DNA of 64,000 nt from Prorocentrum cordatum (Eukaryota; Sar; Dinophyceae; Prorocentrales; Prorocentraceae). A program made the position numbers and the translations under genes. The notes beneath the pieces are model-generated. The model had not been told where the DNA came from, ran no database searches, and saw nothing but the letters and a program-made list of their open reading frames with translations. Position 1 is the first letter of the stretch. Each line of letters begins with the position of its first letter. Location: the NCBI GenBank assembly GCA_963575745.1, contig CAUYUJ010016065.1, positions 229,001 through 293,000 of the forward strand, written 5' to 3'. This document shows positions 10,159-21,003 of the stretch, piece by piece.

Positions 10159-10997
10159 TCAGCGCCATCGATCTTCATGCGGGGGCACTGGCTGTCGCGC
10201 GAAAGAGGTGCGCCATTTTATTGAGGAGGCATACCCTTTCCCCATCCTCTGTCGCCGGAGCTCGAGCCGCGCGCGGATCGGCTGGATCGGCGTAGCCTTT
10301 CTCCCTAGAATGACCAACGCCTCGAGATTGGCCGCGTCCGCGGCCAGGGCCACCCGTGTCCGGGCTGCATTTCCCAGCTCCACCTGAACCGCCTGCTGCG
10401 CGGCGGGCCGTCGAGCTGCGGCCCCGGCGACCGCTTCAACTCTAGCCTTTGTCAGGTTCGCCGGAGCAGACGGGGGGCCATGCCAGGCTTGCCCCGCATC
10501 ATGAATGCGTCGGTGTGGGTCTGGCCCCAACCCGCCGCGGCCCGCCCCTCCTCCGCGAGGCCAAATACTGTCGTGGCTAGGAGCGGGCGTGGGCGTATCG
10601 ACTCGTGTCCGAGCTGTTCAGTTATTTCAGCGCCAGTGGCAGGTGTGGTCTCCGCACCGGACATGTACTCGCCCTCGTCGTCATATCCAAATTCTTCCTG
10701 CACGCGTCCGCGCCGGCGCGTGCCGACCCAATCCTCGATGGGGGCGTCGTGGATCTCTTTGACCCCGTCGCGAAGGCACTCCGCGCACCGCTCGACAGAC
10801 GCGGGGGCGCTGGCAAAGTGGGCCGTGAAAGACAAAGGCGAACTGGTATGAGAGGCAAGGGGGTGGTCGAGTTCGGGGAAATCAACGCATTCGATGATAT
10901 CCGCTTCGGACTGGTCCGACCCGAGGAGCGCGGATCCGCCCACCTTTCCACCACCTTTAACGCTGCGCTTGGAAGTGTTTGTTGCTCCCGCATGCAT
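10159..10997 (-). CDS. hypothetical coding segment, acidic then Ala/Arg-rich
   Basis: Two overlapping minus-strand ORFs: 10452-10997 (181 codons) and 10159-10530 (123 codons, different frame). The first reads like an acidic linker with FPELDHPL, CAECLRDGVKEIHD and EEFGYDDEGEYMSG; the second is Ala/Arg/Leu-rich (AVQVELGNAARTRVALAADA, ALVILGRKA) and probably helical. A frame change near 10490 would join them. It lies downstream, on the same strand, of the Gag-like fragment at 11266-12298, so it could belong to the same decayed retroelement. No domain is recognised. Confidence 0.3.
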
Positions 10998-11265
10998 TGC
11001 GCGTCATTCGTTTTCCGTGCTTGCCCGTTGGATTGAGCCTGCGTCCGCTGCCCTTGCCCGCCGTGCGCCTGCGACCTTCGCCTCTGCCCTTGCCTCCAAG
11101 GAATAGTTCTGCAAAGTCGCAGTCGGTCAACCGAGAACCGAGCCACGAACGCGGCTATGCATTTGCAGTGCAACATGCCGGCGCGTCTACCACCTTCGCC
11201 GCGACCCTCTCCTTTGCGGCCGAAGACGCGACGCGCAGCTCGCCGGGGCCTCCTGACAGGCTTCT

Positions 11266-12298
11266 TCATAAACTACCGCCTCCACCTGATTCTTGCGCGA
11301 TGAAATCCCAGGCATGGGTAGTGAGCAACTGCATCATCACTGGCGGGTAGGTCTGGCCAATTGAGGCTTTCGGCGCAGGTGGAGGAGACCGCGTCGGCAT
11401 CCGCGCCAGAGCCGAATACATCGTTGCATTGGTGGCTGGGCGAGCACCAGAGAGTAGTCGTTCCAAGTGGCGCGTGGCCAGCCGCTGTTGGCCAGCCCAC
11501 GTTTGAACCAGCAGCCTGTTGGTCGTTATTGTTGGCGTCTTGGCCTCGAAACGCCATGGACTCAGCGGGTTCCCCATCATTCCAAAATGTTAGTTGGCAT
11601 GGCTGCCGGTGCGTCGCTTATCTCGGAGTGGTATGTGCCAGCGCTGCGCCCGCTGAAGATTCTCCCGATGTTGCCTGGTGAACGCTCGGCCAAGTGCCCA
11701 TGGCTGCGCATTCGCTCCAAGAGTTGGTCGCACTGTTGTTGCGCACGGAACATCTGATGGTTCGGCGGCAGCGGCTGCTGTGCCGCTCGGGGGGTCCCGA
11801 CCCCCAAGACACGAAATAAGATCAGCGTAAGGATCTGGAAGTTGGGGATTTAAAAGCCTGCTGAGTCTGCTTCCAACCTGGCCATCTCGAACCGGGCCCA
11901 CACTGGGTCCATGCTTTCGCCTCTTCGACCCTGAAGTCGATGAGGGCTGTCCCTGAGGCGAGCTATCGCTCATCCTCATGGTCTTTAAATCTGTTTTTTG
12001 GTAAGCACATGATGTATGTGACTCCATTGGTGCGTTTCCCCTGCAACGTATCACCATAATAGCCGATGGTGGACGGCGCCCTCATGGCTAGTGTCCTAAC
12101 CAATCCTCCCAAACCGCGCTGTAATGCTGCGGCCTGTTGAGGTGGAGTCATGCTTCCACTTGTGACGTTAAGCCATGCATGTACTTCACGAGCAAACTCG
12201 CGAAAGGTACGCTGCCCGCGGGGTCCCAAAAGGGACCTCAAGTGTGCGTTTCGTCCAGTCCTCCTCCTCGCATGCATGCCACGGCAAAGCCCAGACAC
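11266..12298 (-). pseudogene. retrotransposon Gag-like polyprotein fragment
   Basis: Three minus-strand frames read in order as one Gag-like protein. The first (11963-12298) has FREFAREVHAWLNVTSGSM then PPQQAAALQRGLGGLVRTLA at residues 32-71, the W-x-x-x-T and L-x-G-x-x-R pattern of retrotransposon capsid domains. The next (11577-11807) gives FRAQQQCDQLLERMRSHGHL and ERSPGNIGRIF. The third (11266-11580) is a Pro/Ser/Thr-rich tail (PATNATMYSALARM). The frame changes around 11965 and 11580 mean it is broken or contains introns. No protease, reverse transcriptase or integrase was seen nearby, so this is a remnant. The assignment rests on pattern recognition. Confidence 0.4.
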
Positions 12299-12999
12299 AT
12301 CCTGATAGTTCCAAACATGGTGACCTTAACGTCGTACGCGTTCATGTTGTAGCTGATGGTGTTAAATGCTTATCGGTGGATATTGTCGCGTCCATTGGGT
12401 TGCGACTGGGTGTCTGGTCTGACGTGGCCGTCAGCTTGCGGATAAGTATCGCGTTTGGGTTGAGCGCGGCCCGTGGCCACGCAGTGGGGATATGGAGGTA
12501 TAAGAATGTAAATTACCAATTGATTCGACAGTATTGGGGTGTAGTGGCTGAGAGCCGGCGCAGCCGGGTAATCCACTGTGCCGTGATATGTGGATACGTG
12601 CATAACACCCGATGTAAGAACCAACCACACGAAGATGTAACCAGCTCCGCTACCAACTGAAAATTAAGGGTACATGGCTTGACCATGAGGTAATAAGCTG
12701 GGAACCCTACTCTCAGGATAGCGTCGGCGACGTATGAAGGTATCCCACAACTCATCCCTTGATGGCAAGCGTGGCGAGAGGTACGAGAGAAGCCATGGGA
12801 TAGAAGAGCAAATCATAGATAGACGTGGTTTCTATCCGATGCTATGATCCCAATAGAGTCGCACGCGGCCGTGCAACTAGCAAATAGGACAGCGCTGCTT
12901 TGAGCCAAGACAGCGTCGGATACAGCGTTCGCTATACAGCCTCCCCTTGCAACTCGGTTGAAGTCAAGTCGCCAAAATAGACTCCAGACGGCTCAAAAG
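12299..12999. other. no supported gene
   Basis: Non-repetitive, near-balanced base composition, unlike the GC-rich neighbours. Small ORFs occur on both strands without domain features. I see no repeat or RNA signature. Confidence 0.5.
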
Positions 13000-13437
13000 G
13001 TTTCCAAAACGCCCCAAGAGGCCTGAGGCCTCCAAGAGGACTTCGAAGAGGGCTTCAATGGGGCAAAAATCATAGAGTTCCCCTAGGTTTTGAAAGATTT
13101 CGGCATTATCGCCTTGTCAGCTTCCCGACGATCCAAGACGCCCTCAAGACCGCCTCAAGATGGCCCAAAAGGCCTTCAAGAGGCCTCCGAGACAGCCGAA
13201 GAGGCCTCCAAGACGGCTCCAAGAGGGAGCCCAGACGAGGGACCCGAACGGTCTTTTCGAGCCCTCGGCTTGAGAAGCTTCCAGGAGGCCCCCAGGGGCC
13301 CGTAAGAAGCCCCCCAAGAGGCCTCAAGAGGCCCCCAAGAGACCCCCAGAAAGCCCCAAGAGGCCCTCACGAGGCTCCCAAGCGGCCCCCAAGACTCCCC
13401 CAAGACCTCAAACTACCCCCAAGAGGCACCCGAGAGC
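13000..13437. repeat. degenerate CCCCAAGAGGCC-type repeats
   Basis: A ladder of imperfect 11-14 base units based on CCCCAAGAGGCCTC, including CCTCCAAGACGGCTCCAAG and CCCCCAAGAGAC. It leads directly into a perfect trinucleotide tract at 13441. A related degenerate ladder occurs at 62920-63012. ORFs here on both strands are products of the repeat. Confidence 0.7.
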
Positions 13438-13438
13438 G

Positions 13439-13440
<2 letters not shown>

Positions 13441-13495
<55 letters not shown>
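13441..13495. repeat. (CGT)18 microsatellite
   Basis: A perfect 55-base CGT run. It sits immediately 3' of the last visible JmjC-like exon on the minus strand, so it is probably intronic. Confidence 0.97.
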
Positions 13496-13496
<1 letters not shown>

Positions 13497-13497
13497 T

Positions 13498-13877
13498 TCA
13501 GGGTCGGCGGCATTGGCCGTATTGCCTTCGCAATAGGTAGACGTCGCCTGGCCGCACGAGCACGACCTTGGCCGCCTCCCGCAGGGCCGCCAGTTCCCGC
13601 TCGGCGAGGGGTGGGAAGAAGAGTACATCGTCGAACTCCGTGGCGATTCTGCTGCTGACCTCGCCCTTCGGCCACGCCGCAATCAGCTTGTGGCCTCGCC
13701 AGTTCTTCCCGACGTTGCTCCACAGCACCTGGTCCACGTGGAGTCCCTTGCCGCTCTTCGGGTTGCCCACGAACAGCCCCTCATCGTGGCGGTCCCAGTA
13801 CAACGACCACGACGCATATGGGCCCAGCACATCCTTTTGAGCAGGGACCGACCGTCCCAGCATTCCCACAGGCCTAC
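13498..13877 (-). CDS. JmjC/cupin-like dioxygenase exon
   Basis: The exon appears to start after an AG at about 13877 and reads GMLGRSVPAQKDVLGPYASW. It contains SGKGLHVDQVLWSNVGKNW (H and D about 43 and 45 residues in, codons near 13740 and 13734), then WRGHKLIAAWP, EFDDVLFFPPL and LVRPGDV. This is the pattern of JmjC/cupin-8 hydroxylases: an H-x-D iron-binding pair, a conserved W-S-N-x-G, and a P-G-D-V turn before the last strand. The third metal-binding His expected after PGDV is not in this exon; the frame becomes poor after about 13545, so a splice donor is likely there. The substrate (protein or RNA) is unknown. Confidence 0.6.
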
Positions 13878-13938
13878 CACGACATGTTATTAGAACCCAG
13901 AAGAACCCAGAAATGCCCTAAGAACAAAAACCATATTC

Positions 13939-14418
13939 TTAGAACATAAGCCTGATACGTTGAAACAAGACAGTCTCAGCCAGAAATGCTCTAATAGCAT
14001 TTCGTGCAGACCACAAAATGTTCTCGAACTTTTTTGGTGGGCCTGTAGGCAAATCAGGACGCTTCGCCACTGCTCGATCCTTCACGTCCCTCTGGCAGAG
14101 CGTCTTCACTTTCTCGCCGCCGACTGGGTGCGGCTGCTCGTGCATCAGCCGCATCTCCGCCACGTAGAGCATCTCCGCATCGGCCCTGCCCTCGTCCACC
14201 AGCCGGAGCACCTCGCGGATGCGCCCCCGGAGGTTGCGCCGCTCCTTCGGGAGCACGCTCACCTGCACCCTGCCTTTCTCCATGCTAACGTACTCGACTC
14301 CGGCCTTGTACTTCTCTAGCATGGCGTCCTTTGGCGGCGCGCGCAAAAGGGGTACGGGGAGAGGGGGCGGCTTCTTAGAAAGAGGCTGCTTCGCAGAAGG
14401 CGCCGGCCCTGCATCCAT
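13939..14418 (-). CDS. middle exon of the JmjC-like gene
   Basis: Open minus-strand segment upstream of the JmjC exon. The credible coding part runs from about 14340 to 13990: AMLEKYKAGVEYVSMEKG, ERRNLRGRIREVLRLVDEGR, ADAEMLYVAEMRLMHEQPH and PPKKFENILWSARNAI. It looks like a charged helical linker before the catalytic domain. The exact ends are uncertain; the first 25 codons from ATG 14418 are Pro/Lys-rich and may be intronic. Same strand and 60-bp spacing link it to the JmjC exon. Confidence 0.5.
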   Translation of the reverse strand: MDAGPAPSAKQPLSKKPPPLPVPLLRAPPKDAMLEKYKAGVEYVSMEKGRVQVSVLPKERRNLRGRIREVLRLVDEGRADAEMLYVAEMRLMHEQPHPVGGEKVKTLCQRDVKDRAVAKRPDLPTGPPKKFENILWSARNAIRAFLAETVLFQRIRLMF

Positions 14419-14556
14419 AAATAAGGCCCGCGCCCTCTAAGAAGCCGCCTCAAGCCTTCCACCTCCCCATACCCAGACCCCCGACGTCATGCCTTTCATG
14501 ACGTCGACTCCCAGAATTCTGGACTCTTGGACTGGTTTCTCGTTCTGAATGGTTTT

Positions 14557-14860
14557 TTATACGGTCCTGGGGCCCAGGAAGGGCCCCCTCGAGGCCGAAA
14601 ATAGCGCAACACCTCCCGTCTTGAAATTTTCCATGGCCCGAGGGGCTCGGGGCACCCCCCTCTGCGCGTGGCCGATATCCTCCCCGGCCAGCCGCCTGAG
14701 GAAATCCTCCGTGCGGCGCACCCCGGACAGGGCCGCATGGAGGTCCCTGGGCAGCGAGGCCTCCTCGCGCAGGCCCAGGCGATCCACGCCGTTCGGCAAC
14801 ACCACGAACTCGGACATGTGCCAGGGGACGCCGGCTGCCGGGTCGATCCCAAGCCCATGA
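14557..14860 (-). CDS. upstream exon of the JmjC-like gene
   Basis: A minus-strand stretch reading MSEFVVLPNGVDRLGLREEA then LPRDLHAALSGVRRTEDFLR and RLAGEDIGHAQRG. It is protein-like up to about 14620, then changes character. It probably precedes the exon at 13939-14418 and would carry the N-terminal part of the protein. It is preceded on its 5' side by a TA microsatellite at 14877-14913. Confidence 0.45.
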
Positions 14861-14875
14861 TCAATGTATAGACAG

Positions 14876-14876
<1 letters not shown>

Positions 14877-14913
<37 letters not shown>
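14877..14913. repeat. (TA)n microsatellite
   Basis: A near-perfect alternating TA run of about 37 bases, followed by TGTATATAAATATAAATA. It lies on the 5' side of the JmjC-like exons. Confidence 0.97.
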
Positions 14914-14920
<7 letters not shown>

Positions 14921-15212
14921 AATATAAATATTCACACATCTGTATACGTACTAGACACATTCGCGCGCGTTCCGCGCGCTCTGTATCTAGGAAGTTCCAG
15001 GCGTCGGGATGTCCATGACCCACTGACGTTTTTAGTGTTGACTGCCCCTCGTGATCGCTCGGCGGAAAATAACAAAGAACACTGGTCCTAAAACCTCCTA
15101 ATCGCGGCGGGGATTATTGTCCCTCTATTGTTGTGCGAACTGGATAATGTTTGGGCCTTTTTTTTCCTCCCAGGGAATAATGTCCCATGGGCTACCGTGC
15201 GCTAGCCGTGCT

Positions 15213-15485
15213 AAGGAGGAGGGGGGAGGAAGAGGAGGAGGAGGAGGAGGCGGAGGAGGGGAGAAGGAGGAGGAGGAGAGGAGGAGCGAGGAGGAGGAGG
15301 AGGAGGAGGAGATGAGGAGGAGGAGGAGAGAGGAGGAGGAGGAGGAGGAGGAGGAAGGCGAGGAGGAGGAGGAGGGAGGAGGAGGAGGGAGGAAGAGGAG
15401 GAGGAGGATGAGGAGGAGGAGGAGGGAGGAGGAAGGAGGGAGGAGGAGGAGGAGGATCGCACTGAGGGGAAAGAGAGAGAGAGAG
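15213..15485. repeat. polypurine GGAGGA tract
   Basis: About 270 bases almost purely of G and A on the plus strand, based on GAGGAG with GGAAGGAGG interruptions and ending in (GA)n. The 100-200-codon ORFs (poly-Ser/Leu/Pro or poly-Glu) over it are artefacts. Confidence 0.95.
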
Positions 15486-15528
15486 AGAAAGGGTCCGACA
15501 AGTCCAAACTGCCCCCGGGGGAGGCCCA

Positions 15529-17674
15529 TCAGCGAGGACCTTTTCTGACACCCTCGCAGGGGGCCAAACCCTGCCGGGGGCCAACGACAGGGCCCCCCAT
15601 AAGGAACAACAACTCGTCTTCGTCCCCTGCTAGCAGGCCATTGGCCTGCTGCTTGACGCAAAGCTTGCTGCCGAGGCTCCGTGCCCCCCCTTCGTTCAAG
15701 CCGAAAGCCTGGAGGCAATCGGACAGGCACAAGTCATTCCGATTGAAAAACCGCGGAGCAAGTTCGCTCCTCCCTCCTCCAGGCTGGGCCCAAACACCGC
15801 TTTCCACGCACCTCCCCGCGAACAGCTCCCACACCTGGCCCCCCCGGGGTGCACCCTGGGCCCAACCTGAAGAGTCGGTGGGGATGCCTCAACCGACAGA
15901 TGCTGAATTTGTTTTTGCGGCCGGCCCCGACAAGGGCCACCTGCGACCCCAGGTAAGGGCCTTTCAAACCTCTGGCTGCTTGGGAGGCTGTGGCGTAGCC
16001 ACCACACGTGGAGCAAAACAGAAGCGGCGGGGCCCCGTCCGACAAAACAGGAAACTTGCACCCTAGACTCATCGTCCACCTGCGGGGAGGAAGACGAAGA
16101 CGCAGGCGCGGGCACAGGAGGGGGAGGCCCAGAGGGAGGAGCAGAAAAAGCAGCAGCAGCGGCAGCCTCCACACGCCGAGCCGCCTCCAGTGCCTCATCC
16201 CAACCAGCATCTCCCCCAAGCGAAATCAAACTGAAGCCCTGAGCTCCGACATTGAGGTTGTCGAAGCTGCCTCCGTCGCTGCAAACAACTTCCGACCAGG
16301 TGATGAACTTCAAAGTCAGGCGAGCAAGAAATAACATTCCCTTCGCCAGCAGGGTATCCTGCGGATCGTAGCGACTTAGGGCGGCCCCCTGCTTTGCAAG
16401 GCGGTCCACTCCGTGATCTCCCGCCCGCTCAAACTCCGACAACCGCCCCTCCCGCACATCCCCCATCGAGGCGTGGGCCATCACCTGTTTAAGCGTGGCT
16501 CCAGAGAAGACATCGTCCTCACAAATCTGGCCCCACAAGTGGGCACGGATGTTGGCGGCTCGGCAGGCATGCGCGCGATCGCGGCAACACTGCAAGGCGC
16601 CCCGGCAGTCCAAGTACAAAGTGTAACTTCCACCTAAACAATTCGAGGCCACGAAGACAGCGTAGTCCTTGCCGTCCCTGGCCACCTGATCGGGGCAAGA
16701 GGTAAGGGGGACCGAGCCGTACCATCCCGCAACCCATTGGCGTTCATGGTCATAGACAGCAGTGCCCCATCCAGCCACGCGAAGCGAGGGTAACAGGCCA
16801 TCCACACCTGAGCCATCGAAAAAAACATTGCCACCTTGGAGCATGAGCGGCGCACCCGCTCCTTCAACCCTGAATTCCGTGGAAAGATCCCAAAAAGTTT
16901 CCCGGCGAGGAGCTGACAGGGATCAGGAAGGATGCCTCGCGCAAGCCTCTCCTGGAGCACGACCGAAAACTGGGACAAGCGACCAGCGGCGGCCGCGACC
17001 TCCGACGGGAGGTTGTCACGTCGCCAGGCCTAGCGAGCAGGGCAAGCGACGGGCCTGCGAAAAAACGTGCCCCGCTCTCCGCAAAACAAGGGCTGAGTCG
17101 ACAGCTGCTGGTCGTGCAAACGCAAGCGGTATTGGCAGCAGCGAGAGCACATGACAAGGCCCCTCAGAGTGCGCTGCTCTCTGGATCCCCAGGTCCCCCC
17201 CGTCCGCGCCTCGCCCGAGTCCTCGACTCTCCGATGAAGGAGTTCCTTGAAGCGGCCGCCCGAAAATCTCGCCTCGCCAAGCTTGCCCTGGCCCGATGTT
17301 GGCAAGGGCGGCCTCGTCGGAGCTGCGACGCGCAACGAACCTTGCCCGCCTGGCGAACAACCCAAGGGAGACCGAAAGGAGGCCCCATTCCTGACCCGAG
17401 GCTTCCCTGAGCCTCCAAGGATCTGAAAAAATCAAGCCGGCCCTGGCATAAGTGATAATGATGGCGCCGATGGGACAAAGCCCAAGGCTTCGGGTTTGCT
17501 GCCGCGGCAAATCCCAAAGAAAACAATACCCGCATGACCGCGTCGGAGAGGCGACCGTCCTGCAAGATACGAGCCTACGTTTTCACAGCATCGGATGTCA
17601 AGGGATCCGTCACCCAACCCCTGCGAGTGCACATCGGCGCCATCGCGAGAAAGCATCCCATGAACAACGCGCAC
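15529..17674 (-). mobile_element. LINE remnant with RNase H domain
   Basis: A decayed 3' part of a non-LTR retrotransposon ORF2, read over several minus-strand frames. From 5' to 3' it shows a CSRCCQYRLRLHD cluster (about 17100), an ERLARGILPDPCQLL segment (about 16950), an RNase H domain (16844-16350) and a Cys-rich FCSTCGGYATASQAARGL segment (about 16020). No reverse transcriptase core is visible, so it is truncated or too decayed. It belongs to a different LINE family from the element at 18914-24031, which has no RNase H. Confidence 0.65.
15696..16844 (-). pseudogene. LINE RNase H domain
   Basis: Residues 8-33 of this frame read FFDGSGVDGLLPSLRVAGWG and onward, the first strand of RNase H with catalytic D10. 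LYLDCRGAL gives D79, VMAHAS gives H124, and GVDRLAKQGA gives the last Asp, D147. The usual Glu of the first helix is replaced by Asp-60 (GKDYAVF), which may lower activity. After about residue 230 the frame turns to low complexity, while the expected Cys-rich tail (FCSTCGGYA) is in the frame of 15734-16219, showing a frameshift. The domain would degrade the RNA strand during reverse transcription; this copy is unlikely to work. Confidence 0.6.
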
Positions 17675-18454
17675 AGCAGCTGGTAGCAGCTACCCGAGTC
17701 TTTCCTCTGAGAATCGGAGTAAAATGACAAAGGAATCAAGGTCTCGTGTTGACTCTGCTCAGTAGTAGAGGGTACGGGATGAGACATCGATGAAACTATA
17801 AGTAACCGTCAAGCAACTGCACTCAGGAGTTGCAAGGGAGGAGGCCGGCCGGCCGACGACACGACTACGACGAGGGAGCGACCCCTCGGCGCGCGCGTGC
17901 GAGCCAACACGCTCCTTTTATTTCCTGTAAGCACAAACAGCTGCGGTACAAAGCCGCAGTGTCAGGGTGTGGCAAGGAAGGCAGCGAGAGAGGCAAGTGT
18001 AAGATGAGGCGGAGAGGAGCATATTTACTCCCCCCGCGGCGGGCTTCGTAGGGCCCATCCAGCCACAGCTCGCCTGGCCTGTACATATATACAACCACCA
18101 GAGCGAACCGCGCAAACTTTTACCGCTCGACGGTGGCTGCCAGGGAGCTGAGGGCCGAAGAAACCCGACGATTCCCACCAATAGTTAAATACATTCTCTC
18201 TGTCGATACGACTTTGTCGATCGGTTGAGCCTGCAGCGATTTGGTCGCGCGGGCTCGGCCTTCTCTCAGATCTTGTTCTAGAGATATCCCCGCGATGGCG
18301 GAGACGGAGGTCTCGGATATGAAGATGACGAACCTCCCGTCTGACCCGCGGCCCAATGGGGCGACCGGGATCTGAATCCTTTGCCGCGGCCAGCGTAAGG
18401 CGCTGACCTGTTGCGCTTGTCTTTGTTCTTGGAGTCCTTTCCTTTCCTCGGAAA
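17675..18454. other. no supported gene
   Basis: Mixed sequence between two LINE remnants. ORFs up to 148 codons exist (18025-18471, minus) but have no domain or compositional support. A short TATATATA lies near 18084. Confidence 0.5.
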
Positions 18455-18898
18455 CTAATAGTTGTAATCATTCATGCGCACCGCATGCCACACGCGTGAC
18501 TGGTTGCCCCTCGGGCTCATCCAGGATATCACGTCCCGGTGAACCCAGTATCCACCCAGCACATCATTGGCGTAGTGCGGGCAGTGCTTCAAGGGGTCGT
18601 AGCCGGCAGCACCGCGCCCGACATCCATGGCTCCGCCGCGCGCGCGCGTGGGCCTCGACCAATCCCGCGTGTCCCTGTCAGACGAATACCATGAATACTC
18701 AACTCCTGCCGCAGCGGTTTGACCGCCGGCAGAGCACGGAGATTCCGTGACTTCATCGTTAGCCCGATCGTCTTGGACGTCGGGTCTGCGCGGAGGAGGT
18801 GGCGGCCTGGGCCTCGCTTTCGCCAAGGCGGGCCCCTCCGTATCGGCTTGGCCGTCCGGGGGCCCATCAGCGCCTCCTCTCTCGCGAATAGTCATCAC
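18455..18898 (-). CDS. hypothetical minus-strand coding segment
   Basis: A 147-codon ORF whose second half looks like protein (VEYSWYSSDRDTRDW, GYDPLKHCPHYANDVLGGYW and VHRDVISWMSPRGNQSRVWH). The first half is Pro/Arg-rich. It lies 16 bases beyond the last frame assigned to the LINE ORF2, so it may be the far 3' end of that element or an independent fragment. No domain is recognised. Confidence 0.3.
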   Translation of the reverse strand: MMTIRERGGADGPPDGQADTEGPALAKARPRPPPPPRRPDVQDDRANDEVTESPCSAGGQTAAAGVEYSWYSSDRDTRDWSRPTRARGGAMDVGRGAAGYDPLKHCPHYANDVLGGYWVHRDVISWMSPRGNQSRVWHAVRMNDYNY

Positions 18899-18913
18899 TC
18901 GCTTTCTGGCGAA

Positions 18914-19580
18914 TTACATAATATCCCTTGCGGCAGTGGCAACAAGAATACCAAACTTGCCGCAGGCACCACGAAGGTGGCCTTCATCTTTGTCTTGAAG
19001 CTCAGTGGCTTCCACATGTGGGTACAGCCAATAAATAGCTTCTTCTAACTTCATGCCCTGACAACGGATATCGGCACGAGCCTGTTTACCCAATTTACGG
19101 GCCCATTCCTCAATAGGGTCGCCTGTCTCAATCGCCACACGAATGCGGCAATCAGGGGCGTATGCGTCCTTTCGACGCTTGTCGTCACCGTAACCTACGC
19201 CGGTGCCTTGGGTAAGAAAGCGAGCCCCAGGGTATACAATGCAATGTCCCTCTGCGACGAAGCAACTAATGATCTCGCGAACAATCGCAATCACACGAAT
19301 AATGCGATGGCCCAACTCCAGTGCTGGAACAAGGACCTTCCAGCTCCAATCAATTGTGCTGCGCACATGTTCTGGGATTTCATGCGTTACTTCGCCCGAT
19401 AGTCGTAGCCTTTCAGGGTCATTTGCCTCCGGGCGATAGCTGGTGTGTTCCATGACAAATTGAGCGGCCGCTTCTTTGGCTCCATCCTCGGTCAACGTAT
19501 GCTTTAACACTCCCGCAGTCGGAACATCCGGAAAAAAACTCGTCCACGCATGCTTTCCCGTGCTCCTCTGGACCTGCTGC
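18914..19580 (-). pseudogene. probable C-terminal extension of LINE ORF2
   Basis: A minus-strand open stretch of 198 codons ending at 18914, with a likely in-frame extension by frameshift near 19510. Segments such as TEDGAKEAAAQFVMEHTSYR and STIDWSWKVLVPALELGHRI are protein-like, mixing helices and aromatic positions. It directly follows the LINE zinc-finger and coiled region on the same strand, which is why I assign it to ORF2. It could equally be an unrelated host fragment. No catalytic motif is seen. Confidence 0.4.
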
Positions 19581-19669
19581 TTCCATCCACGGCGCGAGTG
19601 CCTTCTCGGCTTCTCCCTCGGCCCCCTCGCCCCCGAACGTGTCGTGCATCGCCCCGGCCACCCCCGCCG

Positions 19670-21003
19670 CTATGTGCACGTGGGGGGGCCGCAGCTTGCG
19701 TCCCTCACCCGCTTTTGTGGCTGCCTGGTGGTACCCCTCACCAGCCTCGAAACCTTCGAGCGATTGAGGCCGTGCGTGGAAGGATCCAGAACTCGGTGCA
19801 CATGTTGGCCACGTCTCTCTGCTCTGCTGCTACGCGGAGGGTTAACTTCTGGACAGCGACCAAGGCTTGCTGGAGTTCGGGGGCTGCGGCGACGTTGTCT
19901 GCTCTCACTTGCTTGTGCCCCCTGCCACCCCCCCCTTTCCCAGATAGCTGCTGGCCCCCACTGCTGCTGTCTGCTCCGCTTGCCCCTTCCACCGCCCTCT
20001 TCTTCTTCGCCGACATCCAAGACATCCTCATCTCTACCAAATCGTACTGTGTAGGGTCCAGGATGGTGGCTAGTGACGCGTGGCTGGAAATCGTCGAAGC
20101 TGCTGGCTTGATATTGGCAAACACCAAAGATCAACTCGCTCTCGCTTACTTCCATCAGCTTGTGCTCCCATTTCGAGAAAGCAATGTAGCAGATGCCCGC
20201 CCCCTCTGCCGCTCTTGCTGCGCGATCTGTTGCTACTCTCTCATTGGAAAAATTCGATCTGCACCGCGGGCACTGATTCGTGATCACAAGCTTAGGGATG
20301 AGCGGCTCTATCTTGTGCTGTACTCTCCTGCGCTCTGCCAGCGCCGCTGCTGTCCGAAATCTACACCCGCGCACTACATCTACCCCCTCCGAGTCTACAC
20401 TCCTAAAGTCACACCAAAATCTTTCATCCAGTTCTGCTGGGTTGTCTGCTGCTGGCTCTGTAGGTCCTGGCTGTGGTCTACTCTGTTTCCATTCTCTATC
20501 AACGCTGTTCAACACTGAAGGTTCCGTCTTAAGCCACTTCTCTGTTTCTTCCGATCCCTCTGCAAATAAACTCATGTCGCTCGACCTGTTAACGCACCAT
20601 TCTTTAATTCTTCGTCCTGACTAGCTACGTAACGCATGTCCTCGAGATACTGCTTGGCCCAGGGAGTGGGCTGTCTAATGTTCTTGTGAAATGTGATGCG
20701 CTTCGCCCCTATGCTCTGGTCACTCTTGGACGTGCCGAATACTGCTGCTATGACTGCTTCATGATCGTTCGGGAATTGCGACCAGCGCTGATACCACTTT
20801 AGTCTTCTGACTCTCAGCTCGTCTGCGCCCCTGTTGATCCTCCAACCCCTGAACACCTCCTCCAACGTCGGCGTCCTCTTCCTTCCCTGCTCATCTGTCC
20901 AACAGTTCTTTCCCCTCGACAAGTACCTGAGTAGCTTGCACAGAGTAGTGTCGATCGCATCCGTGTACTTCTTACTTATGACGAAACATGATAGCCCGCT
21001 CAA
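19670..21003 (-). pseudogene. LINE ORF2 post-RT region and Cys/His finger
   Basis: The frame 20572-21003 gives DTTLCKLLRYLSRGKNCW and LRVRRLKWYQRWSQFP, a conserved segment after the RT in such elements. The frame 19670-20575 gives LITNQCPRCRSNFSNERVA-like sequence (CPRC, then a downstream A-A-E-G-A-G-I-C) near 20260, a likely zinc finger. Beyond it, the reading moves to 19738-20127, a helical APELQQALVAVQKLTLRVAA segment. Frame changes near 20580 and 20100 break continuity. Confidence 0.6.
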
